Position numbers and translations under genes: made by a program. Below the pieces are notes generated by a model. The model worked only from the letters and a program-made list of their open reading frames with translations, was not told where the DNA came from and made no database searches. Positions 1 through 12,204 of a DNA stretch of 64,000 nucleotides are shown here, one piece after another (position 1 is the first letter of the stretch; each line of letters starts with the position of its first letter). The stretch is taken from NCBI RefSeq assembly GCF_001905595.1, contig NZ_LIXI01000004.1, positions 372,001 to 436,000 on the forward strand, read 5' to 3'. The stretch comes from Streptomyces sp. CB00316 (GTDB lineage: Bacteria; Actinomycetota; Actinomycetes; Streptomycetales; Streptomycetaceae).

Positions 1-788
1 ACGAACTGGCCGCCGCCCACGTAGATCGCGACGTGGTACGCGCTGCCCGCGCCGCCCCAGTACAGGATGTCGCCGGGCTGGAGGTTGTCCAGGGAGACCT
101 GGGTGCCGGCGGTCGACTGGGACTGCGAGACGCGCGGGAGGTCGATGCCCACCGTGCGGTACGCGGCCTGGACCAGCCCGGAGCAGTCCCACGCGTTGGG
201 GCCGGTGCCGCCGGCCACGTACGCGTCGCCGACCTGGGCCTTGGCGAACGCGACGATGGCTGCGGCGGAGCCCGTGGCGTTCGACGAGGAGGACGGGGCG
301 GACGAGGCGGATGAGGGGGCGGACGTGGAGGCCGAGTTGCCCGAGGAGGAGCTGGAGGGGGCGCTGAGCGTCGTGCGCTCGGCGGTACGGGAGGCGCGCT
401 CTGCACGCTCCTTGGCCTCCGCCTCTGCACGGGCCTTGGCGGCGGCTTCGGCCTTCTTCTGGGCCTCGGCCTTGCGGACGGCCTCGGCCTTGGCCTTCTT
501 GGCCTTCTTCGCGGCGCTCTCGGCCGCGGCGTCCTCGTGGGCCTGCGTCTCCAGGTCGAGGGCGACCTGCTGCGTGGCCTGTGCGGAGGCGGCGACGGCG
601 GTGGAGAGCCCGGCCGTGATGGTGGGCATCTCGATCGTCTGGGTCACCGGTTCGGCCTGGGCCGGACCGGCGGCACCCGCGACCGCGATGGTGCTGAGGA
701 CGCCACCGGCAACTCCGGCTCGCAGCGCCGACTTCGAGGCGCGCTGGCGGGGCTTCCGGTGGCTGGGTATGTGAGCGGTGAGGGACAT
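1..788 (-). CDS. Secreted NlpC/P60 (C40) peptidoglycan hydrolase, partial
   Basis: The gene reads leftward from an ATG at 788 and runs off the window edge, so only its first 262 residues are visible. Residues 1-45 look like a signal peptide: a basic start, a hydrophobic stretch, then AQA before EPVTQ. A long Ala/Lys/Glu-rich coiled-coil segment follows, then a Ser/Thr/Pro linker, then an NlpC/P60 domain. The catalytic Cys is about residue 202 (WDCSGL) and the His about residue 252 (AYHVAIYVG). The family cleaves peptide stems of peptidoglycan outside the cell. The third catalytic residue lies beyond the window. No clear ribosome binding site precedes the ATG and no other in-frame start is obvious. 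It diverges from the nuo operon across a 760-bp gap. Confidence 0.9.
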   Translation of the reverse strand, partial: MSLTAHIPSHRKPRQRASKSALRAGVAGGVLSTIAVAGAAGPAQAEPVTQTIEMPTITAGLSTAVAASAQATQQVALDLETQAHEDAAAESAAKKAKKAKAEAVRKAEAQKKAEAAAKARAEAEAKERAERASRTAERTTLSAPSSSSSGNSASTSAPSSASSAPSSSSNATGSAAAIVAFAKAQVGDAYVAGGTGPNAWDCSGLVQAAYRTVGIDLPRVSQSQSTAGTQVSLDNLQPGDILYWGGAGSAYHVAIYVGGGQF

Positions 789-1309
789 GGGTACTAGCGC
801 TATCAGGGCCGTAGGGGTCCCATCAAGAAAGGTGTGTTGCGACACAGTTACGTTCGGAATCTGTGAATCCGCTTGCCGTACGCCTTTATTGACGCCGTAA
901 CGGGCAAAACGGGCATGCGCGATCAGGGTCGTGATCACTGCCTTTCGGTAATACGTCCGAATTGCCCGCCGCTTACCATCCGTTCACACCGATGGCCAAG
1001 CCCGGTTTTCCCGCGCGGTGGACCGAGTGGCGCAGGTCACGGTGCGGGGTTCCGGTGACAGGCAACCCTCGCGCCCGCGACCGAGGTCCGCGCCGCTTCG
1101 GCGGCGGGGCGGTCGCTCGCGCGCGATTCCGGAGCTTCGTGAACGCGTGCACGTGCCCTCTCCGGTCCATGCCGCCCCTCGCCCGGGTGACGGGCGGTGT
1201 GCCCTTATCACCCCGTGGCGGTCCATCGCCAATTTGCTTGTAGTGGCTGTCCATTGATAGCGCCACGCGTCTTTGACCAGCGGTAACGCCAGCGGATGTC
1301 ACGTCTCGT

Positions 1310-1418
1310 GATCACCTCACCGCTTCACGTACGAAGATCACCGCTCATGCGACTTCATGATCCTTCGTCAGGTGGTGGAGATCACAAAGACGGTGGCGCA
1401 CCCCGTGTCGCAGATCAC
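1310..1418. repeat. Four GATCAC motifs upstream of nuoA
   Basis: GATCAC occurs at 1310, 1336, 1380 and 1413. The last three share the longer form AGATCAC, all in the same orientation. The spacing (26, 44 and 33 bp) is irregular in helical turns. They sit directly upstream of the likely nuoA promoter, so they may bind a regulator, but I know of no named protein with this site. Confidence 0.35.
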
Positions 1419-1452
1419 AGGGTGACGGGCATAGGATGCGGGGCAGTCGGGC

Positions 1453-1470
1453 TTGTGAACTGCCTCACAT
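1453..1470. promoter_or_regulatory. Probable Rex operator (NADH/NAD sensor) for nuoA-N
   Basis: TTGTGAACTGCCTCACAT matches the Streptomyces Rex consensus TTGTGAANNNNTTCACAA with two mismatches, both in the right half. Rex is a repressor that leaves DNA when NADH rises. From memory, nuo genes are among reported Rex targets in S. coelicolor. The site lies 80 bp upstream of the nuoA GTG and about 15 bp after a possible -10 box (TAGGAT, 1432-1437), a position suited to blocking transcription. Confidence 0.65.
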
Positions 1471-1549
1471 GTGCACGATCTTGGTGAGGTGGCGAGCCGG
1501 TCGCCCGATGCGGTCCAACGGTCAAGGACGACTGGAAGGAGCGAGGAGC

Positions 1550-1909
1550 GTGAATGCCTACGCGCCCATCCTCGTGCTCGGCGCCCTGGGGGCAGGGTTT
1601 GCGATCTTTTCCGTGGTCATGGCCACGCTTATCGGCCCCAAGCGGTACAACCGGGCAAAGCTCGAAGCGTACGAGTGCGGTATCGAACCCACGCCGACAC
1701 CGGCCGGAGGCGGCCGTTTTCCCATCAAGTACTACCTGACGGCGATGCTTTTCATCGTCTTCGACATCGAGATCGTCTTCCTCTATCCCTGGGCGGTCTC
1801 CTTCGACGCCCTGGGGATCTTCGGGCTCGTGGAGATGCTGCTCTTCGTGCTCACCGTCTTCGTCGCCTATGCGTATGTCTGGCGTCGCGGCGGCCTGGAA
1901 TGGGACTGA
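1550..1909 (+). CDS. nuoA: NADH-quinone oxidoreductase subunit A
   Basis: This 119-residue membrane subunit of complex I has three predicted transmembrane helices (about residues 7-28, 62-84 and 89-111). It carries the family signature YECGIE at 41-46, in the loop next to the quinone channel. The GTG start follows AAGGAGCGAGGAGC, a good ribosome binding site, and gives the usual NuoA length; longer in-frame starts would add residues not typical of the family. It is the first gene of a 14-gene operon whose likely promoter holds the Rex-like site. A second, divergent copy is at 51061. Confidence 0.96.
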   Translation: MNAYAPILVLGALGAGFAIFSVVMATLIGPKRYNRAKLEAYECGIEPTPTPAGGGRFPIKYYLTAMLFIVFDIEIVFLYPWAVSFDALGIFGLVEMLLFVLTVFVAYAYVWRRGGLEWD

Positions 1910-1926
1910 GGGGCTGAGGGGCACAC

Positions 1927-2481
1927 ATGGGACTCGAAGAGAAGCTGCCTAGCGGCTTTGTGCTGACCACGGTCGAACAGGCCGCCGGCTGGGTGCGGAA
2001 GTCCTCCGTCTTCCCGGCCACGTTCGGCCTCGCCTGCTGCGCCATCGAGATGATGACGACCGGTGCGGGCCGCTACGACCTGGCCCGGTTCGGGATGGAG
2101 GTCTTCCGCGGATCGCCGCGTCAGGCGGACCTGATGATCGTCGCGGGCCGGGTGAGCCAGAAGATGGCGCCTGTCCTGCGCCAGGTCTACGACCAGATGC
2201 CGAACCCCAAGTGGGTCATCTCCATGGGCGTTTGCGCATCATCGGGCGGAATGTTCAACAATTACGCCATTGTGCAGGGTGTTGATCACATTGTTCCGGT
2301 CGATATCTATTTGCCGGGATGCCCGCCGCGTCCCGAGATGCTGCTGGACGCCATCCTGAAGCTCCACCAGAAGATCCAGGACGGCAAGCTCGGGGTCAAC
2401 GCGGAGGAAGCCGCCCGCGAGGCGGAGGAAGCGGCCCTCAAGGCGCTGCCCCTGATCGAGATGAAGGGGCTCCTGCGGTGA
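1927..2481 (+). CDS. nuoB: NADH-quinone oxidoreductase subunit B
   Basis: NuoB holds iron-sulfur cluster N2, the last electron carrier before quinone. The four cysteine ligands are visible: the adjacent pair Cys37-Cys38 (GLACCAIE), Cys103 (GVCASSGG) and Cys132 (PGCPPRPE). The length (184 residues) is normal. It lies 17 bp after nuoA with GAGGGG upstream of the ATG, and its stop overlaps the nuoC start. NuoB pairs with NuoD to form the quinone site, and both partners are present in this operon. Confidence 0.97.
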   Translation: MGLEEKLPSGFVLTTVEQAAGWVRKSSVFPATFGLACCAIEMMTTGAGRYDLARFGMEVFRGSPRQADLMIVAGRVSQKMAPVLRQVYDQMPNPKWVISMGVCASSGGMFNNYAIVQGVDHIVPVDIYLPGCPPRPEMLLDAILKLHQKIQDGKLGVNAEEAAREAEEAALKALPLIEMKGLLR

Positions 2482-3202
2482 GCGACAACACCCACGGCGA
2501 GGGGCGGAACGGCAACTCCGTACCCGCCCCGCGCGACACCGGCGGCGAGGTCATCCGCGTACGCAAGGGGATGTTCGGCGCCAACAACGGCGGCGACACC
2601 TCCGGTTACGGCGGCCTCATCCGCACCATCACCCTGCCGGGGGCCTCCTCCCGGCCGTACGGGGGGTGGTTCGACGAGGTGGCCGACGAGCTCGAAGGGG
2701 CCCTGGAGGAGCAGGACCTGCTCCCCGAGAACGCCATCGAGCGCACGGTCGTCGACCGCGACGAGCTCACCTTCCACATCGCCCGCGAGCACCTGGTCCA
2801 GGTCGCCCGCACCCTGCGCGACGACCCCGCCCTGCGCTTCGAACTCTGTACGGGCGTCAGCGGCGTCCACTTCCTCGCGGACAAGGGACGTGAGCTGCAC
2901 GCCGTCTACCACCTGCGGTCCCTCACCCACGGCCGGATCATCCGGCTGGAGGTCTCCGCCCCGGACAGCGACCCGCACATCCCGTCCCTCGTCGAGGTCT
3001 ATCCGACCAATGACTGGCACGAGCGCGAGGCGTACGACTTCTTCGGGCTCGTCTTCGACGGGCACCCGGCCCTGACCCGGATCATGATGCCGGACGACTG
3101 GCAGGGCTTCCCGCAGCGCAAGGACTACCCGCTCGGCGGCATCGCCGTCGAGTACAAGGGCGCCCAGATCCCGGCTCCGGACCAGCGGAGGTCGTACTCC
3201 TG

Positions 3203-3203
<1 letters not shown>
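2478..3203 (+). CDS. nuoC: NADH-quinone oxidoreductase subunit C
   Basis: This is the 30-kDa subunit of the peripheral arm, 241 residues. The conserved motif [10 protein letters not shown] and the C-terminal segment that packs on NuoD are present. The first 55 residues are a polar, Gly/Asn-rich extension with little conservation expected. I chose the GTG at 2478 because it overlaps the nuoB stop by 4 bp, the pattern used throughout the operon; an upstream in-frame extension would only read through nuoB. It is separate from nuoD, unlike the fused nuoCD of E. coli. Confidence 0.95.
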
Positions 3204-4521
<1,318 letters not shown>

Positions 4522-4525
<4 letters not shown>

Positions 4526-5376
4526 CCGCAAACCAAGAGGTCAGTCTGGGGATGCCGCAGCTCCCCGCCCCCGCCTACCCGGCCGACGTGCGCGCCCGGC
4601 TCGACGCGGACGCGAAGGAGGTGATCGCCCGCTACCCGAACAGCCGTTCCGCCCTGCTGCCGCTGCTCCACCTCGTCCAGTCAGAGGAGGGGTACGTCTC
4701 CCGTACGGGGATGGCCTTCTGCGCCGAGACCCTCGACCTCACCACCGCCGAGGTCACGGCCGTCGCCACCTTCTACTCCATGTACCGGCGCAAGCCCGGT
4801 GGGGACTACCAGGTCGGGGTCTGCACCAACACCCTGTGCGCGGTCATGGGCGGCGACGCCATCTTCGACACGCTCAAGGAGCACCTCGGCGTCGGCAACA
4901 ACGAGACGACCGACGACGGCAAGGTCACCCTCGAACACATCGAGTGCAACGCCGCCTGCGATTTCGCGCCCGTCGTGATGGTGAACTGGGAGTTCTTCGA
5001 CAACCAGACGCCCGAGAGCGCCACGCGGCTCGTCGACGACCTGATCGCCGGACGGACCGTCGAGCCCAGCCGCGGCGCCCCGCTCTGCTCCTACAAGGAG
5101 ACCGCCCGCATCCTGGCCGGCTTCCCCGACGAGCGCCCCGGCGCCGTCGAGGCCTCCGGTGGCGCGGGCCCCGCCTCCCTCGTCGGGCTCAAGCTCGCCA
5201 AGGGTGAGACCCTGCCGAAGGCACGGGTCGTCGCCCCGCGTGACGGACAGCCCAAGGACGGGCAGCCGCACGACCCTTCGCCGTCCGAGCACCTCAGCTC
5301 GCACGACGCACCGCAGCAGACCTCGGCCTCCGACCCGGAGCACCCGGCCGGGCCCGCAGCCGAGGAGGGGGAGTGA
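4522..5376 (+). CDS. nuoE: NADH-quinone oxidoreductase subunit E
   Basis: NuoE is the thioredoxin-fold subunit of the NADH-input module that binds the [2Fe-2S] cluster N1a. The ligands are Cys101 and Cys106 (CTNTLC) and Cys142 and Cys146 (ECNAACD). The core ends near residue 200. The remaining 85 residues are a Pro/Ala/Ser-rich, probably disordered tail, making this 284-residue protein longer than the usual 160-240. The GTG start overlaps the nuoD stop by 4 bp. Confidence 0.95.
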
Positions 5377-6755
5377 TGACCTTGGCCGCCGAGATCGACC
5401 ACAACGGGACGAGCCCCGAGAAGCTGCTCGCCCCCGTCCTCTCCTCCTTCTGGGACCAGCCCGACTCCTGGACCCTGGAGACCTACCGCCGCCACGAGGG
5501 GTACGAGGGGCTGCGCAAGGCGCTCGCCATGTCGCCCGACGACCTCATCGCGTACGTCAAGGACTCCGGTCTGCGCGGACGCGGCGGCGCAGGCTTCCCC
5601 ACCGGGATGAAGTGGCAGTTCATCCCGCAGGGTGATGGCAAGCCGCACTATCTGGTTGTCAACGCCGACGAATCGGAGCCGGGGACCTGCAAGGACATCC
5701 CGCTCCTCTTCGCGAACCCGCACAGCCTCATCGAGGGCATCGTGATCGCCTGTTACGCGATCCGTTCGTCGCACGCGTTCATCTATCTGCGCGGTGAGGT
5801 CGTCCCCGTGCTGCGACGACTGCACGAGGCCGTACGAGAGGCGTACGAGGCGGGCTATCTGGGGACGAACGTCCTGGGCTCAGGGCTCGATCTGGAAGTC
5901 ACGGTGCACGCAGGTGCCGGCGCGTACATCTGTGGTGAGGAAACCGCGCTGCTCGACTCTCTCGAAGGACGGCGTGGACAGCCCCGGCTGCGACCCCCCT
6001 TCCCCGCGGTCGCCGGTCTGTACGCCTGCCCCACCGTGGTGAACAACGTGGAGTCCATCGCCTCGGTTCCCGCGATCCTGAACAGGGGCAAGGACTGGTT
6101 CAAGTCGATGGGCAGCGAGAAGTCCCCGGGCTTCACGCTCTACTCGCTCAGCGGCCATGTCACCAGCCCCGGCCAGTACGAGGCACCGCTCGGCATCACG
6201 CTGCGCCAGCTCCTGGAGATGAGCGGCGGCATCCGGGCAGGTCACCGCCTGAAGTTCTGGACCCCGGGCGGCTCCTCCACCCCGATGTTCACCGACGAGC
6301 ACCTCGACGTACCCCTCGACTACGAGGGCGTCGGCGCCGCCGGGTCCATGCTCGGCACCAAGGCGCTCCAGTGCTTCGACGAGACGACCTGCGTCGTGCG
6401 GGCCGTCACCCGCTGGACCGAGTTCTACGCCCACGAGTCCTGCGGCAAGTGCACGCCCTGCCGCGAAGGGACGTACTGGCTGGTCCAGTTGCTCCGCGAC
6501 ATCGAGGCGGGCAAGGGCCAGATGGCCGACCTGGACAAGCTGAACGACATCGCCGACAACATCAACGGCAAGTCGTTCTGCGCCCTCGGCGACGGCGCCG
6601 CCTCGCCGATCTTCTCCTCGCTGAAGTACTTCCGCGAGGAGTACGAACAGCACATCACGGGCAAGGGCTGCCCCTTCGATCCCGCGAAATCCACGGCCTG
6701 GGCCGACGACAAGAACGCCGACGGCAAGAACGCTCACCGGGGGGTGAACGCATGA
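5373..6755 (+). CDS. nuoF: NADH-quinone oxidoreductase subunit F
   Basis: NuoF oxidises NADH: it binds NADH, FMN and the first [4Fe-4S] cluster (N3). The FMN-site glycine motif [11 protein letters not shown] is near residue 68. The cluster ligands are in [12 protein letters not shown] (about 350-361) and the later FCALGDG. The length (460) is normal. The GTG at 5373 and the ATG at 5376 are adjacent in-frame starts, and I cannot separate them; both overlap or abut the nuoE stop and follow GAGGAGGGG. Confidence 0.96.
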   Translation: MMTLAAEIDHNGTSPEKLLAPVLSSFWDQPDSWTLETYRRHEGYEGLRKALAMSPDDLIAYVKDSGLRGRGGAGFPTGMKWQFIPQGDGKPHYLVVNADESEPGTCKDIPLLFANPHSLIEGIVIACYAIRSSHAFIYLRGEVVPVLRRLHEAVREAYEAGYLGTNVLGSGLDLEVTVHAGAGAYICGEETALLDSLEGRRGQPRLRPPFPAVAGLYACPTVVNNVESIASVPAILNRGKDWFKSMGSEKSPGFTLYSLSGHVTSPGQYEAPLGITLRQLLEMSGGIRAGHRLKFWTPGGSSTPMFTDEHLDVPLDYEGVGAAGSMLGTKALQCFDETTCVVRAVTRWTEFYAHESCGKCTPCREGTYWLVQLLRDIEAGKGQMADLDKLNDIADNINGKSFCALGDGAASPIFSSLKYFREEYEQHITGKGCPFDPAKSTAWADDKNADGKNAHRGVNA

Positions 6756-9262
6756 CAGTCACCACGAGTGCGCCCTCCGGGGGCGGCGAGGCGGCCATCC
6801 CGCCCGAGGACCTGGTCACGCTGACCATCGACGGCATCGAGATCAGCGTCCCCAAGGGGACCCTGGTCATCCGGGCCGCCGAACTCCTCGGCATCGAGAT
6901 CCCGCGCTTCTGCGACCACCCGCTCCTCGACCCGGCCGGCGCCTGCCGCCAGTGCATCGTCGAGGTCGAGGGCCAGCGCAAGCCGATGGCCTCCTGCACC
7001 ATCACCTGCACCGACGGCATGGTCGTCAAGTCGCAGATCACCTCTCCTGTCGCCGAGAAGGCGCAGAAGGGCGTGATGGAGCTGCTGCTGATCAACCATC
7101 CGCTGGACTGCCCGGTCTGCGACAAGGGCGGCGAGTGCCCGCTGCAGAACCAGGCGATGTCGCACGGCGGCGCCGACTCCCGCTTCGACGGGAAGAAGCG
7201 GACCTTCGAGAAGCCCGTGCCGATCTCCACCCAGGTGCTGCTGGACCGTGAGCGGTGCGTGCTCTGCGCGCGCTGCACCCGCTTCTCCAACCAGGTGGCG
7301 GGCGACCCGATGATCGAGCTGATCGAGCGCGGTGCCCTCCAGCAGGTCGGCACCGGCGAGGGCGACCCGTTCGAGTCGTACTTCTCCGGCAACACGATCC
7401 AGATCTGCCCGGTCGGCGCGCTGACCTCGGCGGCGTACCGCTTCCGCTCCCGCCCCTTCGACCTGGTCTCCACCCCCTCGGTGTGCGAGCAGTGCTCGGG
7501 CGGCTGCGGGATGCGCACCGACCACCGCCGTGGCAAGGTCATGCGGCGCCTCGCGGCCAACGAGCCCGAGGTCAACGAGGAGTGGATCTGCGACAAGGGG
7601 AGGTTCGGTTTCCGCTACGCCCAGCAGCGCGACCGGCTCACCACCCCGCTCGTCCGCAACGCCGACGGCGTCCTGGAGCCGGCGAGCTGGCCCGAGGCGC
7701 TCGAAGTGGCGGCGGCCGGACTCCTCGCCGCCCGCGGTCGTACCGGCGTCCTGACCGGCGGCCGGCTGACAGTCGAGGACTCCTACGCGTACAGCAAGTT
7801 CGCCCGGGTCGCCCTCGACACCAACGACATCGACTTCCGCTCCCGGGTCCATAGCGCCGAGGAGGCCGACTTCCTGGCCGCCCGGGTCGCCGGACGCGGC
7901 CGGGACCTGGACGGCGAGGGGGTCACGTACACCGCGCTGGAGAAGGCCCCCGCGGTCCTGCTCGTCGGGTTCGAGTCCGAGGAGGAGGCCCCCGGCGTCT
8001 TCCTCAGGCTCCGCAAGGCCCACCGCAGGAGCGGCCAGAGGACCTTCGCCCTCGCCTCGCACGCCACGCGCGGCCTGGTGAAGGCGGGTGGCACGCTGCT
8101 GCCCGCCGCCCCCGGCACCGAGACCGAGTGGCTGGACGCGCTCGCGGGCGGGGTCGGTCTGGAGGCCGAAGGGGCCGTCGCCGCCGAGGCGTTGCGCGGC
8201 GAGCACTCCCTGATCATCGTCGGTGAGCGGCTCGCGGGGGTGCCCGGCGCACTCTCCGCCGCCGTCCGGGCCGCCGCCGCGACCGGCGCACGCCTGGTGT
8301 GGATTCCGCGCCGGGCGGGCGACCGGGGCGCGGTCGAGGCGGGCGCGCTCCCCACCCTGCTGCCCGGCGGCCGCCCGGCCACCGACCCGCGGGCCCGGGA
8401 CGAGGTGGCCGCCGTCTGGCGCGTCGCCGAACTGCCCTCCCGCCACGGCCGTGACACCGGCCAGATCATCGAGGCCGCGGCCACCGGCGAACTGGGCGCG
8501 CTGCTCGTCGCCGGCGTCGGCGTGGACGACCTGCCCGACCCGGCGCGTGCGCTGAAGGCCCTGGACGAGGTCGGGTTCCTGGTCTCCCTGGAGCTGCGGC
8601 CGAGCGAGGTCACCGCCCGGGCCGACGTGGTCTTCCCGGTCGCCGCCGTCGCGGAGAAGTCCGGCACCTTCCTCAACTGGGAGGGCCGGGTCCGGATGTT
8701 CCAGGCCGCGCTGAAGCCCGAGCAGATGCCCCGGACCCTCGCGCCGGTCGACTCCCGCGTGCTGCACATGCTGGCCGACGCCATGGACGTGCACTTCGCG
8801 CTGCCGGACCTGACCGCCGCCCGCCGCGAGCTGGACCGGCTCGGCGGCTGGGAGGGCGGCCACGCGGACGACCCGCGCGAGCCGGCGCAGCCGCTGCCCC
8901 GGCCCGGCGACGGCGAGGCGGTCCTCGCGGGCCACCGGATGCTGCTCGACCTCGGCCGGCTCCAGGAGGGCGACACCGCGCTCGCCGGAACCCGGCACGC
9001 CGCCGTCGCCCGGCTCTCCGCCACCACGGCGGCCGAGACCGGCGTCAAGGACGGCGACCCGCTCGCCGTCACCGGCCCCGCCGGCACCGTCGAACTCCCC
9101 CTCCAGGTCACCGACATGCCGGACCGCGTGGTCTGGGTGCCGCTGAACTCGGTGGGACGCGGCATCCCCGCCGACACCGGTGCGAACCCCGGCGGCCTGG
9201 TACGGATCGGCCCCGCCGCCGCACCGGGTGCTCCCGTCGAACCATCGGAGGTACGAGCGTGA
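6752..9262 (+). CDS. nuoG: NADH-quinone oxidoreductase subunit G
   Basis: The 836-residue electron-wire subunit starts with a [2Fe-2S] ferredoxin-like domain ([16 protein letters not shown], then ASC). The His/Cys cluster motif [17 protein letters not shown] follows, then a [4Fe-4S] motif ([10 protein letters not shown] plus ICPVGAL). It also has CEQCSGGC with a later Cys ([11 protein letters not shown]), the extra N7 cluster known from E. coli-type enzymes. The C-terminal two thirds is a molybdopterin-oxidoreductase-like fold without catalytic metal. The ATG overlaps the nuoF stop by 4 bp. Confidence 0.96.
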   Translation: MTVTTSAPSGGGEAAIPPEDLVTLTIDGIEISVPKGTLVIRAAELLGIEIPRFCDHPLLDPAGACRQCIVEVEGQRKPMASCTITCTDGMVVKSQITSPVAEKAQKGVMELLLINHPLDCPVCDKGGECPLQNQAMSHGGADSRFDGKKRTFEKPVPISTQVLLDRERCVLCARCTRFSNQVAGDPMIELIERGALQQVGTGEGDPFESYFSGNTIQICPVGALTSAAYRFRSRPFDLVSTPSVCEQCSGGCGMRTDHRRGKVMRRLAANEPEVNEEWICDKGRFGFRYAQQRDRLTTPLVRNADGVLEPASWPEALEVAAAGLLAARGRTGVLTGGRLTVEDSYAYSKFARVALDTNDIDFRSRVHSAEEADFLAARVAGRGRDLDGEGVTYTALEKAPAVLLVGFESEEEAPGVFLRLRKAHRRSGQRTFALASHATRGLVKAGGTLLPAAPGTETEWLDALAGGVGLEAEGAVAAEALRGEHSLIIVGERLAGVPGALSAAVRAAAATGARLVWIPRRAGDRGAVEAGALPTLLPGGRPATDPRARDEVAAVWRVAELPSRHGRDTGQIIEAAATGELGALLVAGVGVDDLPDPARALKALDEVGFLVSLELRPSEVTARADVVFPVAAVAEKSGTFLNWEGRVRMFQAALKPEQMPRTLAPVDSRVLHMLADAMDVHFALPDLTAARRELDRLGGWEGGHADDPREPAQPLPRPGDGEAVLAGHRMLLDLGRLQEGDTALAGTRHAAVARLSATTAAETGVKDGDPLAVTGPAGTVELPLQVTDMPDRVVWVPLNSVGRGIPADTGANPGGLVRIGPAAAPGAPVEPSEVRA

Positions 9263-10662
9263 TGGGCCCCACCGCATTCACGACGGCACCCGGGCGTGCC
9301 GTCCTCGCCGCCGAGGATCTGTCGATGTTCGGCACCGACCCCTGGTGGCTGGTGCTGGTCAAGGCGGTCTTCTGCTTCGCGTTCCTGATGCTGATCGTGC
9401 TCTTCTCCATCGTGTGGGAGCGCAAGGTCGTCGCCTGGATGCAGCTGCGGATCGGCCCCAACCGGCACGGCCCCTGGGGACTGCTCCAGTCGCTCGCCGA
9501 CGGCGTCAAACTGATGCTGAAGGAAGACGTCATCGTCAAGCGCGCGGACAAGGCGGTCTACGTCCTCGCGCCGATCCTCGCGGCGATCCCCGCCTTCATG
9601 GCGGTCGCGGTCATCCCGTTCGGGCCCGCGGGCAACGAGGTCTCGATCTTCGGCACCCGTACGACGATGCAGCTCACCGACCTGCCGATCGCCGCGCTCT
9701 ACATCCTCGCCGTCGGAGCGGTCGGGGTGTACGGGTTCGTGCTCGGCGGCTGGTCCTCGGGCTCGACGTACCCGCTGCTCGGCGGGATCCGCTCGTGTGC
9801 CCAGATGATCAGTTACGAGATCGCCATGGGCGCCGCGTTCGCCTCGGTCTTCCTCTACTCCGGGTCTATGTCGACCTCCACCATCGTGGAGGCGCAGGGC
9901 GACCGGTGGTACATCATCCTGCTGCCGATGTCCTTCCTCATCTACATGGTGACGATGGTCGGGGAGGCCAGCCGGGCCCCGTTCGACATGCCGGAGTCCG
10001 AGGGTGACCTGGTCGGCGGCTTCAACACCGAGTACAGCTCGATCAAGTTCGCGATGTTCATGCTCGCCGAGTACATCCACATGGTGACCGTGTCGATGAT
10101 CGCGGTGACGCTGTTCCTCGGCGGCTGGCGGGCCCCGTACCCGATCTCCGCGTTCTGGGAGGGGGCGAACCACGGCTGGTGGCCGATGCTCTGGTTCTTC
10201 CTGAAGCTCCAGGCGCTGATCTTCTTCTTCATCTGGCTGCGCGGCACCCTGCCACGCGTCCGCTACGACCAGCTGATGAAGCTCGGCTGGAAGGTCCTGA
10301 TCCCGGTCTCCGTGGGCTGGCTGATGCTCGTCGCCACCGTCCGCGCGCTGCGGAACGAGGGCTACGACTTCTCCCGGATCGTGCTGTACGTCGGCGGGGC
10401 GGTGCTCGCCATCCTGCTGATCTCCCTGGTCGTCGACATGTTCCGCGACCGCAGGGTCAGGGCGCAGGAGGCGGAGGCCGGACCGGAGCCCTCATTCGAC
10501 CCGATGGCGGGCGGGTTCCCGGTGCCACCCCTGCCCGGACAGAGCCTGCCGCCGGTGCCCAGGCGCGTACCGAGGCGCGAGCGGGAGCTCGTTGTCAGTG
10601 GCGGGTCGGATACTCAGAGTGACGGAAACGCGAGTGACGGAAAGGAGGCCGGCGGTGTCTGA
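9259..10662 (+). CDS. nuoH: NADH-quinone oxidoreductase subunit H
   Basis: NuoH anchors the peripheral arm and forms the entry of the quinone tunnel. About eight transmembrane helices are visible. Family signatures are [18 protein letters not shown] and the loop [20 protein letters not shown]. It has an unusual cytoplasmic tail of about 75 residues rich in Pro, Arg and Gly after VVDMFRDRR, giving 467 residues. GTG 9259 and ATG 9262 are alternative starts next to each other. Confidence 0.96.
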   Translation: MMGPTAFTTAPGRAVLAAEDLSMFGTDPWWLVLVKAVFCFAFLMLIVLFSIVWERKVVAWMQLRIGPNRHGPWGLLQSLADGVKLMLKEDVIVKRADKAVYVLAPILAAIPAFMAVAVIPFGPAGNEVSIFGTRTTMQLTDLPIAALYILAVGAVGVYGFVLGGWSSGSTYPLLGGIRSCAQMISYEIAMGAAFASVFLYSGSMSTSTIVEAQGDRWYIILLPMSFLIYMVTMVGEASRAPFDMPESEGDLVGGFNTEYSSIKFAMFMLAEYIHMVTVSMIAVTLFLGGWRAPYPISAFWEGANHGWWPMLWFFLKLQALIFFFIWLRGTLPRVRYDQLMKLGWKVLIPVSVGWLMLVATVRALRNEGYDFSRIVLYVGGAVLAILLISLVVDMFRDRRVRAQEAEAGPEPSFDPMAGGFPVPPLPGQSLPPVPRRVPRRERELVVSGGSDTQSDGNASDGKEAGGV

Positions 10663-11344
10663 GAAACCAGAGCTCACGGGCTCATCGGGATCCGCTGGGT
10701 CCTCGGGCGAATCGGGAGCGGCGGGGGAGAAGTTCCAGAACCCCGTGGCCGGCTTCGGCGTGACCTTCAAGGCCATGTTCAAGAAGCGGCTCACCGAGCA
10801 GTACCCGGAGACGCCGAAGGTGACGGCGCCCCGCTTCCACGGCCGCCACCAGCTCAACCGCCACCCGGACGGCCTGGAGAAGTGCGTCGGCTGCGAGCTG
10901 TGCGCCTGGGCGTGTCCGGCGGACGCCATCTACGTGGAAGGCGCGGACAACACCGAGGAGGAGCGCTACTCCCCGGGCGAGCGCTACGGCCGCGTCTACC
11001 AGATCAACTACGCGCGCTGCATCCTCTGCGGACTGTGCATCGAGGCCTGCCCCACTCGGGCGCTGACGATGACGAACGAGTTCGAGCTCGCCAACACCAC
11101 CCGCGAGAGCCTCATCTATACCAAGGACGAGCTGCTCGCGGGCCTGGAGGAAGGCATGGTCGACAGCCCGCACGCGATCTTCCCGGGCATGGACGAACAG
11201 GACTACTACCGGGGCCTGGTCACCGAGGCCGCCCCCGGTACGGTGCAGCAGCCGGCGCTCTCCAAGGGCAGGACCGAGACCGGGGCGTCCGTCGTCATCA
11301 CCCCGGACGGCAAGGCCCACGAGGACGAGGGGGCGGGCGCATGA
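10655..11344 (+). CDS. nuoI: NADH-quinone oxidoreductase subunit I
   Basis: NuoI carries two [4Fe-4S] clusters (N6a, N6b) that pass electrons to NuoB. Both motifs are complete: [12 protein letters not shown] and [12 protein letters not shown]. The first 30 residues are Gly/Ser-rich. I chose the GTG at 10655, inside the end of nuoH, because the near-perfect ribosome binding site AAAGGAGG precedes it; this gives 229 residues. An earlier in-frame start would lack such a site. Confidence 0.96.
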   Translation: MSEKPELTGSSGSAGSSGESGAAGEKFQNPVAGFGVTFKAMFKKRLTEQYPETPKVTAPRFHGRHQLNRHPDGLEKCVGCELCAWACPADAIYVEGADNTEEERYSPGERYGRVYQINYARCILCGLCIEACPTRALTMTNEFELANTTRESLIYTKDELLAGLEEGMVDSPHAIFPGMDEQDYYRGLVTEAAPGTVQQPALSKGRTETGASVVITPDGKAHEDEGAGA

Positions 11345-12204
11345 GCGTGATCGCCGCGGCCACCACCTCGACCGGTGAGGCCGTCCAGTTCTGGATCCTG
11401 GGGACCGTCGCCGTGATCGGCGCCTTCTCCACGATCCTGCTGAAGAAGTCGGTGCACAGCGCCCTGGCGCTCGCCGGGACCATGGTCGTCCTGGCCGTCT
11501 TCTACCTCGCCAACGGCGCCTATTTCCTCGGCATCGTCCAGATCATCGTCTACACCGGCGCGATCATGATGCTCTTCCTCTTCGTCGTGATGCTCGTCGG
11601 CGTCACCGCGGCGGACTCCCTCAAGGAGACCCTCAAGGGGCAGCGCTGGCTGGCCGTCGCCTGCGGCCTCGGCTTCGGCATCCTGCTGATCGGGGGCATC
11701 GGCAACGCCTCGCTCTCCGCCTTCAACGGGCTCGGCGCCGCCAACGCCCTGCACGGCGGGAACGTCGAGGGGCTCGCCAACCTCATCTTCACGAAGTACG
11801 TCTTCGCCTTCGAGATCACCGGCGCCCTGCTGATCACCGCGACCGTCGGGGCGATGGTGCTCACGCACCGCGAGCGCACCGAACGGGCCAAGACCCAGCG
11901 GGAGATGTCCGAGGAGCGCGTGCGCGGCAAGCACCTCCCGCCGCTGCCCGCTCCCGGTGTCTACGCCCGGCACAACGCGGTGGACATCGCCGGCCTGCTG
12001 CCCGACGGCACCCCGTCCGAGCTCACCGTCATGAAGACGCTGCGCGACCGGGGCCAGATCCGCGATGTCTCCCAGGAGGCCCTCGCCGATCTCAAGGCCC
12101 TGGAGCAGCGCTCCGGCGAGCGGCTCGGACGTGAGGACGCGGACGCCGTGGCACGCGGGGCGAACCCCGCCTCCGCGGCGGAGAATTCGGAGGCCGCCCA
12201 GTGA
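11341..12204 (+). CDS. nuoJ: NADH-quinone oxidoreductase subunit J
   Basis: This membrane-arm subunit has five predicted helices in its first 175 residues, including [20 protein letters not shown], the broken helix region that takes part in coupling. A cytoplasmic tail of about 110 charged residues follows, longer than in E. coli NuoJ (184 residues) but usual for actinobacteria. The total is 287 residues. The ATG overlaps the nuoI stop by 4 bp. Confidence 0.95.
   Translation: MSVIAAATTSTGEAVQFWILGTVAVIGAFSTILLKKSVHSALALAGTMVVLAVFYLANGAYFLGIVQIIVYTGAIMMLFLFVVMLVGVTAADSLKETLKGQRWLAVACGLGFGILLIGGIGNASLSAFNGLGAANALHGGNVEGLANLIFTKYVFAFEITGALLITATVGAMVLTHRERTERAKTQREMSEERVRGKHLPPLPAPGVYARHNAVDIAGLLPDGTPSELTVMKTLRDRGQIRDVSQEALADLKALEQRSGERLGREDADAVARGANPASAAENSEAAQ

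Larger units (their letters stand above)
789..1549. other. Long intergenic region between the NlpC/P60 gene and nuoA
   Basis: This 760-bp gap separates divergent genes and must hold promoters for both. I find no convincing coding sequence in it. It contains a small UUCG-type hairpin (CGCCGC TTCG GCGGCG, 1091-1106), a cluster of GATCAC motifs (1310-1418), a possible -10 box TAGGAT at 1432-1437, and a Rex-like palindrome at 1453-1470. The part nearest the hydrolase (789-1060) is less GC-rich than its surroundings and may be that gene's 5' leader. I could not match it to a known riboswitch. Confidence 0.6.

Noticed and set aside
789..1300. A ydaO (cyclic-di-AMP) riboswitch in the leader of the NlpC/P60 gene
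   Set aside because: Cell-wall hydrolase genes in Streptomyces often have one. I read the minus strand for its conserved blocks, including the CAGCTAAC-type segment, and found none. A covariance search with RF00379 would decide.
6734..9277. Long open frames antisense to nuoG and to many other genes
   Set aside because: They follow from the very high G+C at third positions of the real genes. They have no ribosome binding sites and encode Arg/Gly/Ala-rich sequence without family features.
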